Source: Liriodendron chinense
Lineage: Eukaryota > Streptophyta > Magnoliopsida > Magnoliales > Magnoliaceae
Direction: 5' to 3'
DNA: 64,000 nt
NCBI GenBank assembly: GCA_003013855.2
Contig: ML058384.1
Span: forward strand, 15,014,176 to 15,078,175
Part shown: one piece after another, positions 22,984 to 32,770 of the stretch
Layout of the letters: each line of letters starts with the position of its first letter
Numbering within the stretch: position 1 is the stretch's first letter
Notes under the pieces: model-generated
Databases searched by the model: none
Told to the model about the DNA's origin: nothing
Seen by the model: only the letters and a program-made list of their open reading frames with translations
Position numbers and translations under genes: made by a program

Positions 22984-22991
22984 TATTTATA
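22984..22991 (-). promoter_or_regulatory. TATA box for the family B antisense gene
   Basis: On the minus strand the sequence is GCCTATAAATATACGG, about 155 bp upstream of the first recognisable coding sequence, with a C/T-rich leader (CCCTCCCTCTCTCG) after it. It lies between the antisense gene and the polypurine tract, so it is an internal promoter pointing away from the 3' LTR. Confidence 0.65.
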
Positions 22992-23254
22992 GGCAATCAT
23001 TCCGCCGTATATGGTGACACGTGGCTGCCTTTCGTTTGGCACGACAGTCGAGCAGGCACGCCCATTAATTTCCTAGACACGTGGCGAGCGTCTCTTCATT
23101 TCCTGTCTGCGGAAAGGCTGCGAAAGGCTAGCGCTCATTAATTCCAGCCCAATCATGTACGGCTTCTTACTCGATAAAGGCAGCAGGCAGCTACGCATGA
23201 CAGCAAGTAAGTCCTTCCCTTAGAATTCTTGGCGGTAAGGACTTGGGGGGCATC
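22992..23254 (+). other. Antisense-gene upstream region and polypurine tract of family B
   Basis: There is no gene. It has three GACACGTGGC-type or related ACGTG motifs (G-box core) near 23022-23085. On the plus strand it ends GACTTGGGGGGCATC (23240-23254), the polypurine tract directly before the 3' LTR. Confidence 0.7.
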
Positions 23255-24020
23255 TGTTATAGTCAAAATAGCGGAGATCAGCTATTCGTGGCTCGATATT
23301 CTCACGATGTCCTGATTCTGCGAACACATTTATTCGACTCTCGAGATCATCTGCTCGTGACTCGCATATTGGATAAATACGGAACACAGTTACCGAGGCT
23401 TCGAGCTCTTATGGTCAATAGTCGAATATTACGAGGCAGGAAATTTCCTTCTCGACCCGCGAGCAGTCCTTCTCGCAAGTCGTTAAAAGGAGTTACATCT
23501 CAACATGCGAGCACCTGGGCTCGCGAGCATCTTCCGTCGTGCGAGCAGCTTTTATTGATGATCAGCGATGACGTCCCTCATCCTTTAGTACCAGCAACCC
23601 GTATAGGCCGATTTTGGGCTTATCTTCGTCTATGGCTCCAAGTCTCAAGGGATCGATATCAAGGAACGTAGTTGACTGGGTGACTAATTGGATTAGACTG
23701 TTCCGAGGATAAGTAGGATAAATATCCTATCCCATGAAATCAGTAGATGATCTCGGCGTCTAACGTAACAGTGTGGGACATTCGAGTCTATATAAATGGA
23801 TGGTTTTATCAATAAGAGGTACACAATACTTAATCCCTAATCTCCGTCGTTTATTGGTTATCCTTCCTTACCCTATCTAACTTAGGCATCGGAGGGCCAA
23901 TGGCCGAACGCCGGCCACCCTTAGTTATTTTTCTGTCCCCTTTTCAGGTCCAAGGAGAAAATTCGCTTGGAAGGAAGGTGAACCTTCCGGAGGATCCTGT
24001 TACAAAATTCGACGTAAACA
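23255..24020 (+). repeat. 3' LTR of family B, 766 bp
   Basis: Same ends and length as the 5' LTR; 15 differences counted by eye. It is followed by the right copy of the target duplication CCATC (24021-24025). Confidence 0.95.
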
Positions 24021-24025
24021 CCATC

Positions 24026-24225
24026 AATGCCCCCTCCTAATGCCCCATCAACCCTTTCATTAAAGGCACATCATCTCCATTAAAACCCATTAGAAAATCT
24101 AAGGTGGGGGACCCATCATGGTCAGCCACCATAGCCCTTAAATCTCCACCATCCATTGCTTGGGAGAGGACAAAAAGGGAAGAAGACAAAAAGAAAAGAA
24201 AGGATGAGACAAAAGGAAGAATCAT
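24026..24225 (-). pseudogene. N-terminal piece of the element 2 antisense ORF, cut off by family B
   Basis: On the minus strand an ATG at 24225 opens a hydrophobic leader (MILPFVSSFLFFLSSSLFVL) matching the leaders in elements 1 and 4. The frame then meets the family B insertion. The upstream flank (24226-24345) matches the element 4 sequence before its antisense ORF start. Confidence 0.7.
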
Positions 24226-24345
24226 GGCTGGATCGAAAATCCAGTAGAGAGAATGAGGGAGACAGTAATAGAAAGTAGAGGAGAATGTCCGCACTAGAGC
24301 CCGCACAGACCGCAGAAGAGGCGAGATCTGGGCGGCCCGGACGAT

Positions 24346-25633
24346 TGTTCACTCGCCTCAAGTGTAAGGCTTGCGATGTAGTAATTACTCGGTAAGACCG
24401 AGGTCGATCCGTAGGGAATTAGGGTAAACCAATTCAAACTATTCTAACAACTTCGAATTAAACAATTTTGAAGTTTGATTTCATAAACTAAGTAAAAATA
24501 GTAACTTTTGTAAAAATCTATTAATTAATAAAACTAAGGCCTTAAGGATCCACTTGTAGTAGTTTCATGTGAATTCATTCATCCAAGCATAAACACAACT
24601 AGATTCGAAGTTCTATCTCTCATCTGGTTGGAAGATTAAGCATTCAAACACAAACAATCCCACTTAAGTCAGAAAATTAAATTCTAGTTCTAATGAAGCA
24701 CATAGAATTCAACCATGTAGCCTTCGAAGTAATAACCATGCCAAGAGACTATGGTATGCTCTAGGGTTACTATAATTCGAATCTAATCAATCCAAACATG
24801 ATAATCTCAAAGAATTGCAGGGAACCCATGTCCGAAGCACATGAACTCTCATAAAACATCTAAAAATATCAACTTTATTCAATCTAGAACTTAAAAATCC
24901 AAACTTTAAGTAAAGGTACTTGAATTAAACAAATTCAACATAAAAACTAGCTACAAGCTTCACCTCTTAGCCTTAGCTAAAAGGTTTTAGCCAAGCATTG
25001 TTATACTTGAATTAAAAACAAAAGAGAAACTAATCAAAAGCATAGAAAACTAGAAAAAAAACCCTAGTTGGAGGAGTTGCAGTCGCTCCACGATGATCTC
25101 CTTTGCTCCCCACGAACTTAGAACTCTTTTAGGATAGCTTAGTAAGGATGCCAAGGTGTCCTTTTATAAGAAAAACCACACACCGCCTCAGATTTGGGTA
25201 AGGAGTTACACACTTTCGCCGGTCATCGGGCGCCCGGTCAGGTGTTGGTCGGGCGGCCGACCATGCTGCAAATCGGTCCAGTGGCTTTTGATTAAATCCT
25301 CTTTGAATATCGGGTGGTTAGGTCTAGAAGCGTCCAACAGCTTTTAACATTTATACTCTGAATTTCGAGCGCCCGACCATCCATGGCCTACTAATGTGTT
25401 TGTTGATTTCTTCTTTTCTTCTGGCCGATCCAGGTCTTTCTGACGTGATTCTTTAGGGCCTCTTTTCAGTGTTTTCAATGTAGTTCCAAAGGACCCTTTT
25501 AACATCAAATTCATAACTTCTCTCTCTCATTCCTACAATCACAATCATGCATTAGATTAGTCCTTTAATCATCAAAATCATGCATGAAATGTGATGAAAT
25601 GGGGTTACATATGTATAAATTTAGAGCTCAACA
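24346..25633 (-). mobile_element. Solo LTR D1, 1288 bp
   Basis: Plus-strand ends are TGTTCACTCG and GAGCTCAACA. The same termini and several internal blocks (for example AAGGATCCACTT, CACCTCTTAGCC) are shared with 48020 and 60830. The TATA box on the minus strand (25161-25170, CTTATAAAAG) shows the orientation. Flanking five-mers are ACGAT and ATGGT, two differences, so the target duplication has decayed. No internal region, primer site or second LTR is present. The family is Gypsy-like in length but I cannot assign it. Confidence 0.8.
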
Positions 25634-26160
25634 ATGGTCTCCTTCTCTCTCCGCGGGATTAGCCCCGCAACCTCTGGTAGGTGAGACTGTCAGTCCACGT
25701 CAGTAATTAGCCCCCTAGGGGCCGCCCAAAGCCCCGATCGACTTCGAATTTTGACAGAATCTGATCTGAACCGTTTGGAAGGTGCCCCACCTGTCCAATC
25801 ATGAAGAGCAATGACTAAAGTGGGTCTGACCAAGCTAAAGAGAAGAAAAATCAATCAAGAGGGTCCCACAAACAATCTAAGCTGTCCAAAGACTAGATAA
25901 TCTTAATCCAAACCATGGAAGAACTTATATGAGTCATCAAATAGCAAGGTCAATGGTGTGATCATCAAGAAAGAAGGCCAGAGTCCAAGATCTGATCATC
26001 AAATGGGCCCACACGGCCAAAACAAGCAATTTGAACCATTCAAATCATCATCTGCACCATGGAAAGCCTTCTTAGCCCCACAAAACATCAAAGATAGGTG
26101 TTTTGAAACAAAGATGAATCTGAAAAGGTCTTGCACGACCAAATCGAGCAATCAGATTTG
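25634..26160 (+). other. 3' non-coding region of element 2, first part
   Basis: Matches 6035-6550 of element 1 and 52100-52560 of element 4 (opposite strand) with moderate divergence, fading out at about 26155. No gene. Confidence 0.7.
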
Positions 26161-26429
26161 TCAGAAGATTGTGCTGCCCGGATCTGTACTAGCAAACATT
26201 CCCTGAAACCTCGGAAGCCATTAGAACAATCTAGAAGACGAACATCAAGTCAAGGATTGAAATCAACAAACGAGCTGCCCCTTTGAGCATACAAGCATCA
26301 TCAAAGAAGAATCCCAGAAGAAGAAACAAGGTTTGCATTTCATTCAGAAAGTTTTGATACAAAAACAAAGCGAAAAGGCCTTAAATGTCAATAGGCCATA
26401 CATTAACAAGCCAAATACATCCTTAAGAG

Positions 26430-27906
26430 GTAGGCTACAGATCACCAACATAATCATCATTGTCTCTCCTCTCCTCCCGCTCCCAACGATGAAGATCCAT
26501 CAAGGGAGCTATCACCGATCCTCTAGCATATCTGCGTCGACCCCCTAGAACATATAGTGAAGGAAGAAGCGGTCCTTGTCTGTACAGCAGATACCACTCA
26601 TCATAATCACGATTTGGGATCGTGAAGTAAAATCCAGGTTGACCCTCAAGAGCGTCGACCATAGCATTAATCGAAATCTGAGCAGCTTGAGGTGGTGCAG
26701 AACAAGGAACCCTGGCAACACCGTTGATCTATCAGAGCAACCTCTCTCCCAAGTACCACTGAAATGACTCAACATCAGCAAGCACGATCCAGAGACATGA
26801 GGCCTCGTATGGCATCCGGGCAAACTAAAGAAAGAAAATCACCTCACAGTCAGTTGCAGAACAACACAACGGATAAGGAAAATAAGATACTTATGTCCTC
26901 TACAGTCAATCCATCTATATCAGCACGCCAGTTATCCCCAAACACTTGGGGGTTTGGTCGGCGATTTTGCTGATGCTAGTGCATGAAACGATACAAAGAT
27001 GGTTCGACGTCATACCATATTCTAGGGGACAGGTGAGCGAAATGATCATAGAAGCAAGTTTGGGCAAGGGCAAACGTAATGATCAGACAAAGAAAGACAA
27101 AATTACCAAGAAAGATTGAGGAGAATACCTCCACGACAGGCCAAAAACCTGTAAAGGATTTGCTACTCTAAGAAGTCTTGTCCAAGCATTGGTAAATGCG
27201 AGTCAGAATGGCCCCATTCTAATTGTATGAATGATGAAGGTCCTCAGTCAAGCAAAGAAATTTAAGATCGATCCTTTCATTCGCATAACAGAAAAGAAAT
27301 GAACCGAAGGCGTAAGTAATCATTGCTCGTGCTTTATGAAGGGCTTCCAGCTCAGTAGTAGGTATGACAGTAGTGAAAGTGTTGTGAAACCATCGCAGTT
27401 TCACTTGGCTACTTTGGAATTCGCTCTCAGGTGGAATGGCTCCCACAAGCCGCATCCAGTCATTAGAAGTAACTGAAGAAAGAGAACCCGTGTGGGGTAC
27501 AATTGCCACATGAAATGGAAAGCCTATTTACATGTATATGTCCAGGGGAGTTATCCCCCATTCACCACAAGGAAGTTGAAAGGTGTGAGTTTCATCCCTC
27601 CACCTCTCACAAAGGGCCGTGAGTAACATACGGTTGGCATTATTTTTGTGGAAGCGCAATGCCAAAAGACCCGCGAAAAGAGTGTTGGCGAGAACACGTT
27701 CAAGCATCGACTGTGGTTGTTCCACCCAGTTATCCCAAAGGTTTCGGGTGCCTAGACCTTTTATTGAAGGAAGAGGTTGGTGTTCCTTGGCTAGGGAACA
27801 CATATGGTCCCCATGGTGAACAATGAAGGCAGGGTCATCCTTACTAACTGCTATACGCCCCTCGTGTCGTTTGCCATCGAATCCTACAAGCTTGACAAGG
27901 TAAGCT
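26430..27906 (-). pseudogene. Plant mobile domain (PMD) protein, broken, multi-exon
   Basis: Minus strand. The first exon (27906 to about 27129) has the diagnostic PMD motif: LLTALCERWRDETHTFQLPC then GEWGITPLDIYM. An in-frame TAA follows at 27528-27530, and the frame resumes with DWMRLVGAIPP and AYFLFCYANERIDLK-like sequence. A GT donor is likely at 27128. Further exon fragments lie at about 27070-26880 (LSPRIWYDVEPSL, VFGDNWRADIDGLTVEDI) and 26830-26430 (ESFQWYLGERL, DALEGQPGFYF, YDEWYLLYRQGPLLPSLY). PMD proteins include nuclear MAIN/MAIL1 of Arabidopsis, and many PMD copies are carried by transposons. Stops make this copy non-functional. Confidence 0.8.
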
Positions 27907-29948
27907 TCCTATTCTTTACCCATTAAAATCCAAATCTTTATCCAGGAGACCCATGGATTTGGACTTACATGATTCAAATGCAAACATACTAAGTCCAATG
28001 TCCAACTCCATGTGTCGCCTAGTATATGCGTTGGGCACATTGAAAAAAGCAAGGCCCACCTTAAAGAGGGTTGCATGTTATGGCCTAGATGAGGAAAATA
28101 CACCATCTAAGGACACATTTTGGACAAGAAATGCACTCAAGTGCCATGAGACCAAAGTGGGATAAGAATCAAGCTTCATATGAAAAACACATTTTCAAAG
28201 TCCATGTGTGACCAAGGTTTGGTTCACTTTCCACATCCAAGCAATGAGCCTCATTTAAGATGTTTCCATCTTTTTAAATATGTACATGGAAAAATGGGGA
28301 ATATGAAGGAAATTGATCCCCAAGAGAAACTCAAATGCCCCACCTCAATGGATGAAAGGTGCACATAGTCCGCTTGAAGAGCTGTAAAAACTCACTATTG
28401 GGTCAATCATGGGCAACTTATGTGCATCATCTTGATAAATGTTTTGGCTATGAGAGTACAATATGGTAGTCTACCCACACACATGAATCAAGGAAGCCAA
28501 TGGTAGAAAATGGTGCACATATCCCACATGAAGAATCAAAGTTAGAAATGTCCATGCAAGGACAAACTTGGGCAACGTATGTGCACCACTTTCTTTACCA
28601 AAAAGAAGACCATTTGAACACAAGAGGGCATGGCTTGATGAGTCACCCAACCATCATGAACATGGTTAAGAATGATGAACATAGCCCACTTGAAAACTAA
28701 AATCCAAAGTGCCACAAAGCATGGGACAAACTTTGGCAACTTATGAGCATCATTCTTTCCCACAAATTGAAATAATCACTCATCTTTGGGAAGGATGGTG
28801 GATGACCCACCAAATGCCACCCCAAAAAAGGATCAAGGAGCTATGATTACATGGATAGCTCACTAGAAAAAGGATTATCCATTAGAAGTTGGTGACATTA
28901 AAGGAAACTCTTGAGTACCATTTTCCTACAATATAAAAAACCATTTGAACTTAGTGAGATTGTTGAAATGGCTCACTCATGGGCCTTGTAAATGATCAAG
29001 TGACCCAAGTCCTCCATCCATCCAAGGAAAAAGCATGAAGGAAAAGAATCCTACATACACAAAGTGTGGTGGTGCGCCCTTGACTAAAAGAAATTCATAA
29101 ATTTTAATGGGGACCAAAAGCCCATGCGAAGGGATTCCAAAGAGCCCACCACACCTTGTACACAAGGAAAGGAGACCAAGAATGTACATCAAAATCAAAA
29201 GACGGTGGAAGAATTGGACCATTTATCCATAAAGGCCCAAATAGAAAATCTAGCCCACTTGAGATCCAAATGAAGAATGGGTTAGTCACCTTTGTTCATA
29301 CACATGTTAAGGGGCCATCCAAAGTGAGTATTGTAAGCCAAAAACTTGAGGTGGGCCCTACCAATCTCATGGGCCCAAACCTTGAAAAGAAAATGAAAAA
29401 GAAGATAAGGCATTTAAGGAAGGCATGAAAAGGAAAAAAAAAAGGCATGAGGGAGCCCAAAATGAAGTATTAGGTCCATCAAATGCACCAAGGGCCCTAA
29501 ATTCACTTTGAGCCCATTTGATACACATATAAAGCCCAACTCCCATGAAAGAAAATATGATATTTTACCATGCACACTTGATGGACATGGCAAAATTACT
29601 CATTACATGCACATGGAGGGAGTATGAAGAGAAAAAGAAAAATGAAATGAAGCTTGAAATGTCCCTCTCCATGCACCACCTAGGTAGAGGTTGAAAAGTG
29701 AAAAAGACGAAAAGCTTGGGCCCACCTTAACTCTCTTGAAGTACCTACATGAAGAAAAGAAAGAGAATATGAGAAGAGAAAATGAAAAGGAAAGCAAAGC
29801 AATGAAAGAAATGAGTGGTCCATACTTTCACCACTCACCAAAGGGGGACCACCTTGTTGTTCCAAACTCCACTAAAGCCTCACCACTTGAAGGAACAAGA
29901 GAGACACCAAAAGGAATGAAAAACTTGAAGAAAGAAAGAAAGTGAGAA

Positions 29949-29994
<46 letters not shown>

Positions 29995-30021
29995 ACGTTG
30001 GAAATGCAAGGGGTGCCCCAT
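27907..30021 (-). other. Non-coding stretch upstream of the PMD exons
   Basis: No convincing frame on either strand. It is A/G-rich on the plus strand, with a pure (GA) microsatellite at 29952-29990. On the minus strand this is a CT-rich tract 35-70 bp after the TATA-like box, a common plant 5' leader feature. It could be a long leader, an intron or unrelated filler. Confidence 0.5.
28345..28765 (-). repeat. Three diverged ~160-bp tandem units
   Basis: GCACATAGTCC, GCACATATCCC and GAACATAGCCC at 28359, 28515 and 28678 are each followed about 70 bp later by GGGCAACTTATGTGCATCA-like sequence. The units are too diverged to be recent. Strand is arbitrary. Confidence 0.55.
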
Positions 30022-30030
30022 GTTATATAG
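30022..30030 (-). promoter_or_regulatory. TATA-like box before the PMD segment
   Basis: CTATATAAC on the minus strand, followed downstream by the CT microsatellite. The distance to the first PMD exon is about 2.1 kb, so the link is uncertain. Confidence 0.4.
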
Positions 30031-30364
30031 AAAAGGAGAGGGCACCCCATTACCCAGCCCACTAAAAAAACCAATGGGCAGAGAAGGCTTGGGCGACACC
30101 CTGGGGGCCAGCCGTCCTCCCATCAAATTGAAATGACCCTTCCCTCTCTCTCCTTGGGAAGAATTCTCCCTTGGGAAGAGTAGTTGCAAGTGAATCTTGT
30201 ACCTCCATGTAAGCATGAAGTGATGGAGGAGAAGAATGAGAAAAAGAGAAAGGAATCTCACCAAAATCTTATCTTGTGAGAAATTGGAGAGATGTTACCT
30301 TGATGATGTGGAAGAGAGAGAAAACCACATGAGATTTTCAGCAGAATAAATAGAAATATCATTT

Positions 30365-30590
30365 CATTTGGCATCGATCTCGACATCCAAGTCATGATCT
30401 GATGGCGCTGAATCATTTTCAGAAAATACCGAGAATTTCCAACCTTGATTTCCAATCATCTGTATAGAAACCAAGGTCTGAAGACCTTAAACTACATCGG
30501 GATCAAGATCGTGAGGGATTTTTAATAAAAATTGGCATCGATCTTAACCATCAAAATAAGGATCGATGACTCAGAACATTTTTCAAAATC

Positions 30591-30625
<35 letters not shown>

Positions 30626-32770
30626 CCAGTCTTACTCCCAAATTTTGGGTCCGAAGACCTTAATCTATGTCGGGACTGAAATCTCGACGGATTTTTAATA
30701 AAAACTGGCATCGACCTCGACCGCTCGGATCGAGGTCCAATAGTTTAGATCTTTTTAAAAAATCACAAAAAGATGTGTTTTCAGCATGTATAAATATGGT
30801 CCGAAGACCTTAAACTACGTCAGGACCAAAATCCCGAGAGATTTCCAATAAAAACTAGTATTTATCCTGATCGCTTGAATTGGGATTTAACAACCTGGAA
30901 CATTTCGAAAAATCATCAAAAAATATTTCTTGCAATCATGTACATATTTTGGGTCTGAAGACCTTAAACTACATCAGGATCAAATCCCGAGGGATTCTTA
31001 ATAAAAACAGGTATCGATCTTAACCATCAAAATCAGGATCGATGACTCAGAACATTTTTTAAAATCACAAAAAAATATATATATTCCCAGTCTTACTCTC
31101 AAATTTTGGGTCCGAAGACATTAAACTATGTCGGGATTGAAATCTCGAGGGATTTTTAATAAAAACTGGCATCGACCTCAATCGCTCGGATCGAGGTCCA
31201 ATACTCCAGATCTTTTAAAAAAAAATCACAAAAAGATGTGTTTTCAGCATGTATAAATATGGTCCGAAGACCTTAAACTACTTCGGGACCAAAACCCCGA
31301 TTGATTTCCAATAAAAACCATTATTTATCCTGATCACTCGAATTAGGATTTAACAACCATGAACATTTCAAAAAATCATGAAAAAATATTTCTTGCAATC
31401 ATGTACATATTTTGGGTCCGAAGACCTTAAACTACGTCGAGATCAAGATCCCGAGGAATTTTTAATAAAAATTGGCATCGATCTTAACCATCAAAATCTG
31501 GATCGATGACTCAGAACATTTTTCAAAATCACAAAAAAAATATATATATTCCCAGTCTTACTCCCAAATTTTGGGTCCGAAGACTTTAAACTACATCGGG
31601 ATTGAAATCTCGAGCGATTTTTAATAAAAACCGGCATCGACCTCAACCGCTTGGATCGAGGTTCAATAGTCCGGATCTTTTCAAAAAAATCACAAAAGAT
31701 GTGTTTGCAGCATGTATAAATATGGTCCGAAAACCTTAAACAACGTCGGGACGAAAATCCTAAGAGATTTCCAATAAAAACCAATATTTATCCTGATCGC
31801 TCGAATTGGGATTTAACAACCTGGAACATTTTGAAAAATCATCAAAAATATTTCTTGTAATCATGTATATATTTTGGGTTTGAAGACCTTAAACTACATC
31901 GAGACAAGATCCCGAGGGATTTTTAATAAAAACTAGCATCGATCTTAACCATCAAAATCAGGATCGATGACTCAGAACATTTTTCAAAATCACAAAAAAA
32001 AAATATTCCCAGTCTTACTGCCAAATTTTGGGTCCGAAGACGTTAAACTACGCCGGGATCGAAATCCCGAGGGATTTGTAATAAAAACCAGCATTGACCT
32101 CGACCGCTCGGATCGAGGTCCAATAGTCTGGATCTTTTAAAAAATCACAAAAAGATGTGTTTTCAGCATGTATAAATATGGTCCGAAGACCTTAAACTAC
32201 GTTGGGACCAAAATCCCGAGAGATTTCTAATAAAAACCAATATTAATCCTAATCGCTAGAATTGGGATTTAACAACCTGGAACATTTCAAAAAATCATCA
32301 AAAAAATATTTCTTAGAATCATGTACATATTTTGGGTCCGAAGACCTTAAACTACATTGGGATTGAAATCCCGAGTGATTTTTAATAAAAACGGCATCAA
32401 TCTCGACCACTCGGATCAAGATCTGTTGACCCGAATCTTTTAAAAAAAAATAAAAAAACATATACTTCCAATATGTATAAAAACCAGGGTCCGAAGACTT
32501 TAAACTACACTGGGATTAACTTCTCGGGGGACTTTCCTGCTTTCAACTAAAAACCGACATCAATCTTGGCCCTTCGAGTCAAGGTTCGATAGCCCGAATC
32601 ATTTCAAAAATACCAAAAATATTTTATAAGCTTCTCATAAAAACCAGTACCAGTCTTGGCCACTCGAGTCAAGGTCTAAAACTTTCTCAAAATAAAAAAA
32701 AGACTTATCATCTGATTTAATTGCACAAATTTATCCCCAGCGGTCTGAAGACCTTAAACTACACTGGGAT
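30365..32770 (+). repeat. Expanded tandem array with higher-order structure in the element 2 3' region
   Basis: The monomer core (GAAGACCTTAAACTAC) recurs at about 30480, 30652, 30803, 30957, 31113, 31266, 31420, 31577, 31727, 31880, 32034, 32183, 32338, 32492 and 32744, so the usual period is 149-157 bp. Three monomer types, told apart by their ends (CCCAGTCTTACTCCC, GTTTTCAGCATGTATAAA, CTTGCAATCATGTACAT), repeat in fixed order, giving four ~460-bp higher-order units. An (AT) microsatellite at 30592-30623 interrupts the first monomer. Element 1 has only four monomers and element 4 five. Confidence 0.9.

Larger units (their letters stand above)
13650..24020 (+). mobile_element. Family B: complete Tat-type Ty3/Gypsy retrotransposon, 10.4 kb
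   Basis: Both LTRs (766 bp), primer binding site, gag, protease, RT, two RNase H domains, integrase, 3' repeats, a three-exon antisense gene, polypurine tract and a perfect 5-bp target duplication are present. By eye the LTRs differ at 15 sites (13 transitions), about 2%. This is the youngest large insertion in the window. It sits in the antisense ORF of element 2. Three lesions inactivate pol: a frameshift near 16313, a TGA at 18001-18003 and a TAG at 19036-19038. Confidence 0.95.
26160..30340 (-). other. Segment of unknown origin carrying a PMD gene, inserted in or replacing part of element 2
   Basis: Similarity to the other family A copies stops near 26160 and resumes near 30340-30365. 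The segment reads as a gene on the minus strand: TATA-like box at 30022-30030, C/T-rich leader, 2-kb upstream or leader sequence without clear coding, PMD exons (27906-26430) and an AT-rich 3' end (26300-26400). I found no terminal repeats or target duplication, so whether it is a transposon, a captured host gene or the antisense region of a further Tat element is open. Confidence 0.5.

Noticed and set aside
26430..27906. Functional host PMD gene
   Set aside because: In-frame stop at 27528-27530, frame changes between fragments, and location inside a retrotransposon nest.
29872..30264. 130-residue Ser/Leu/Phe-rich minus-strand frame
   Set aside because: Produced by the (GA)n microsatellite and surrounding purine-rich DNA; no conserved features.
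30365..32770. CRISPR-like regular repeats
   Set aside because: Units are 150-bp contiguous monomers without unique spacers, in plant retrotransposon sequence with introns and TATA boxes nearby.
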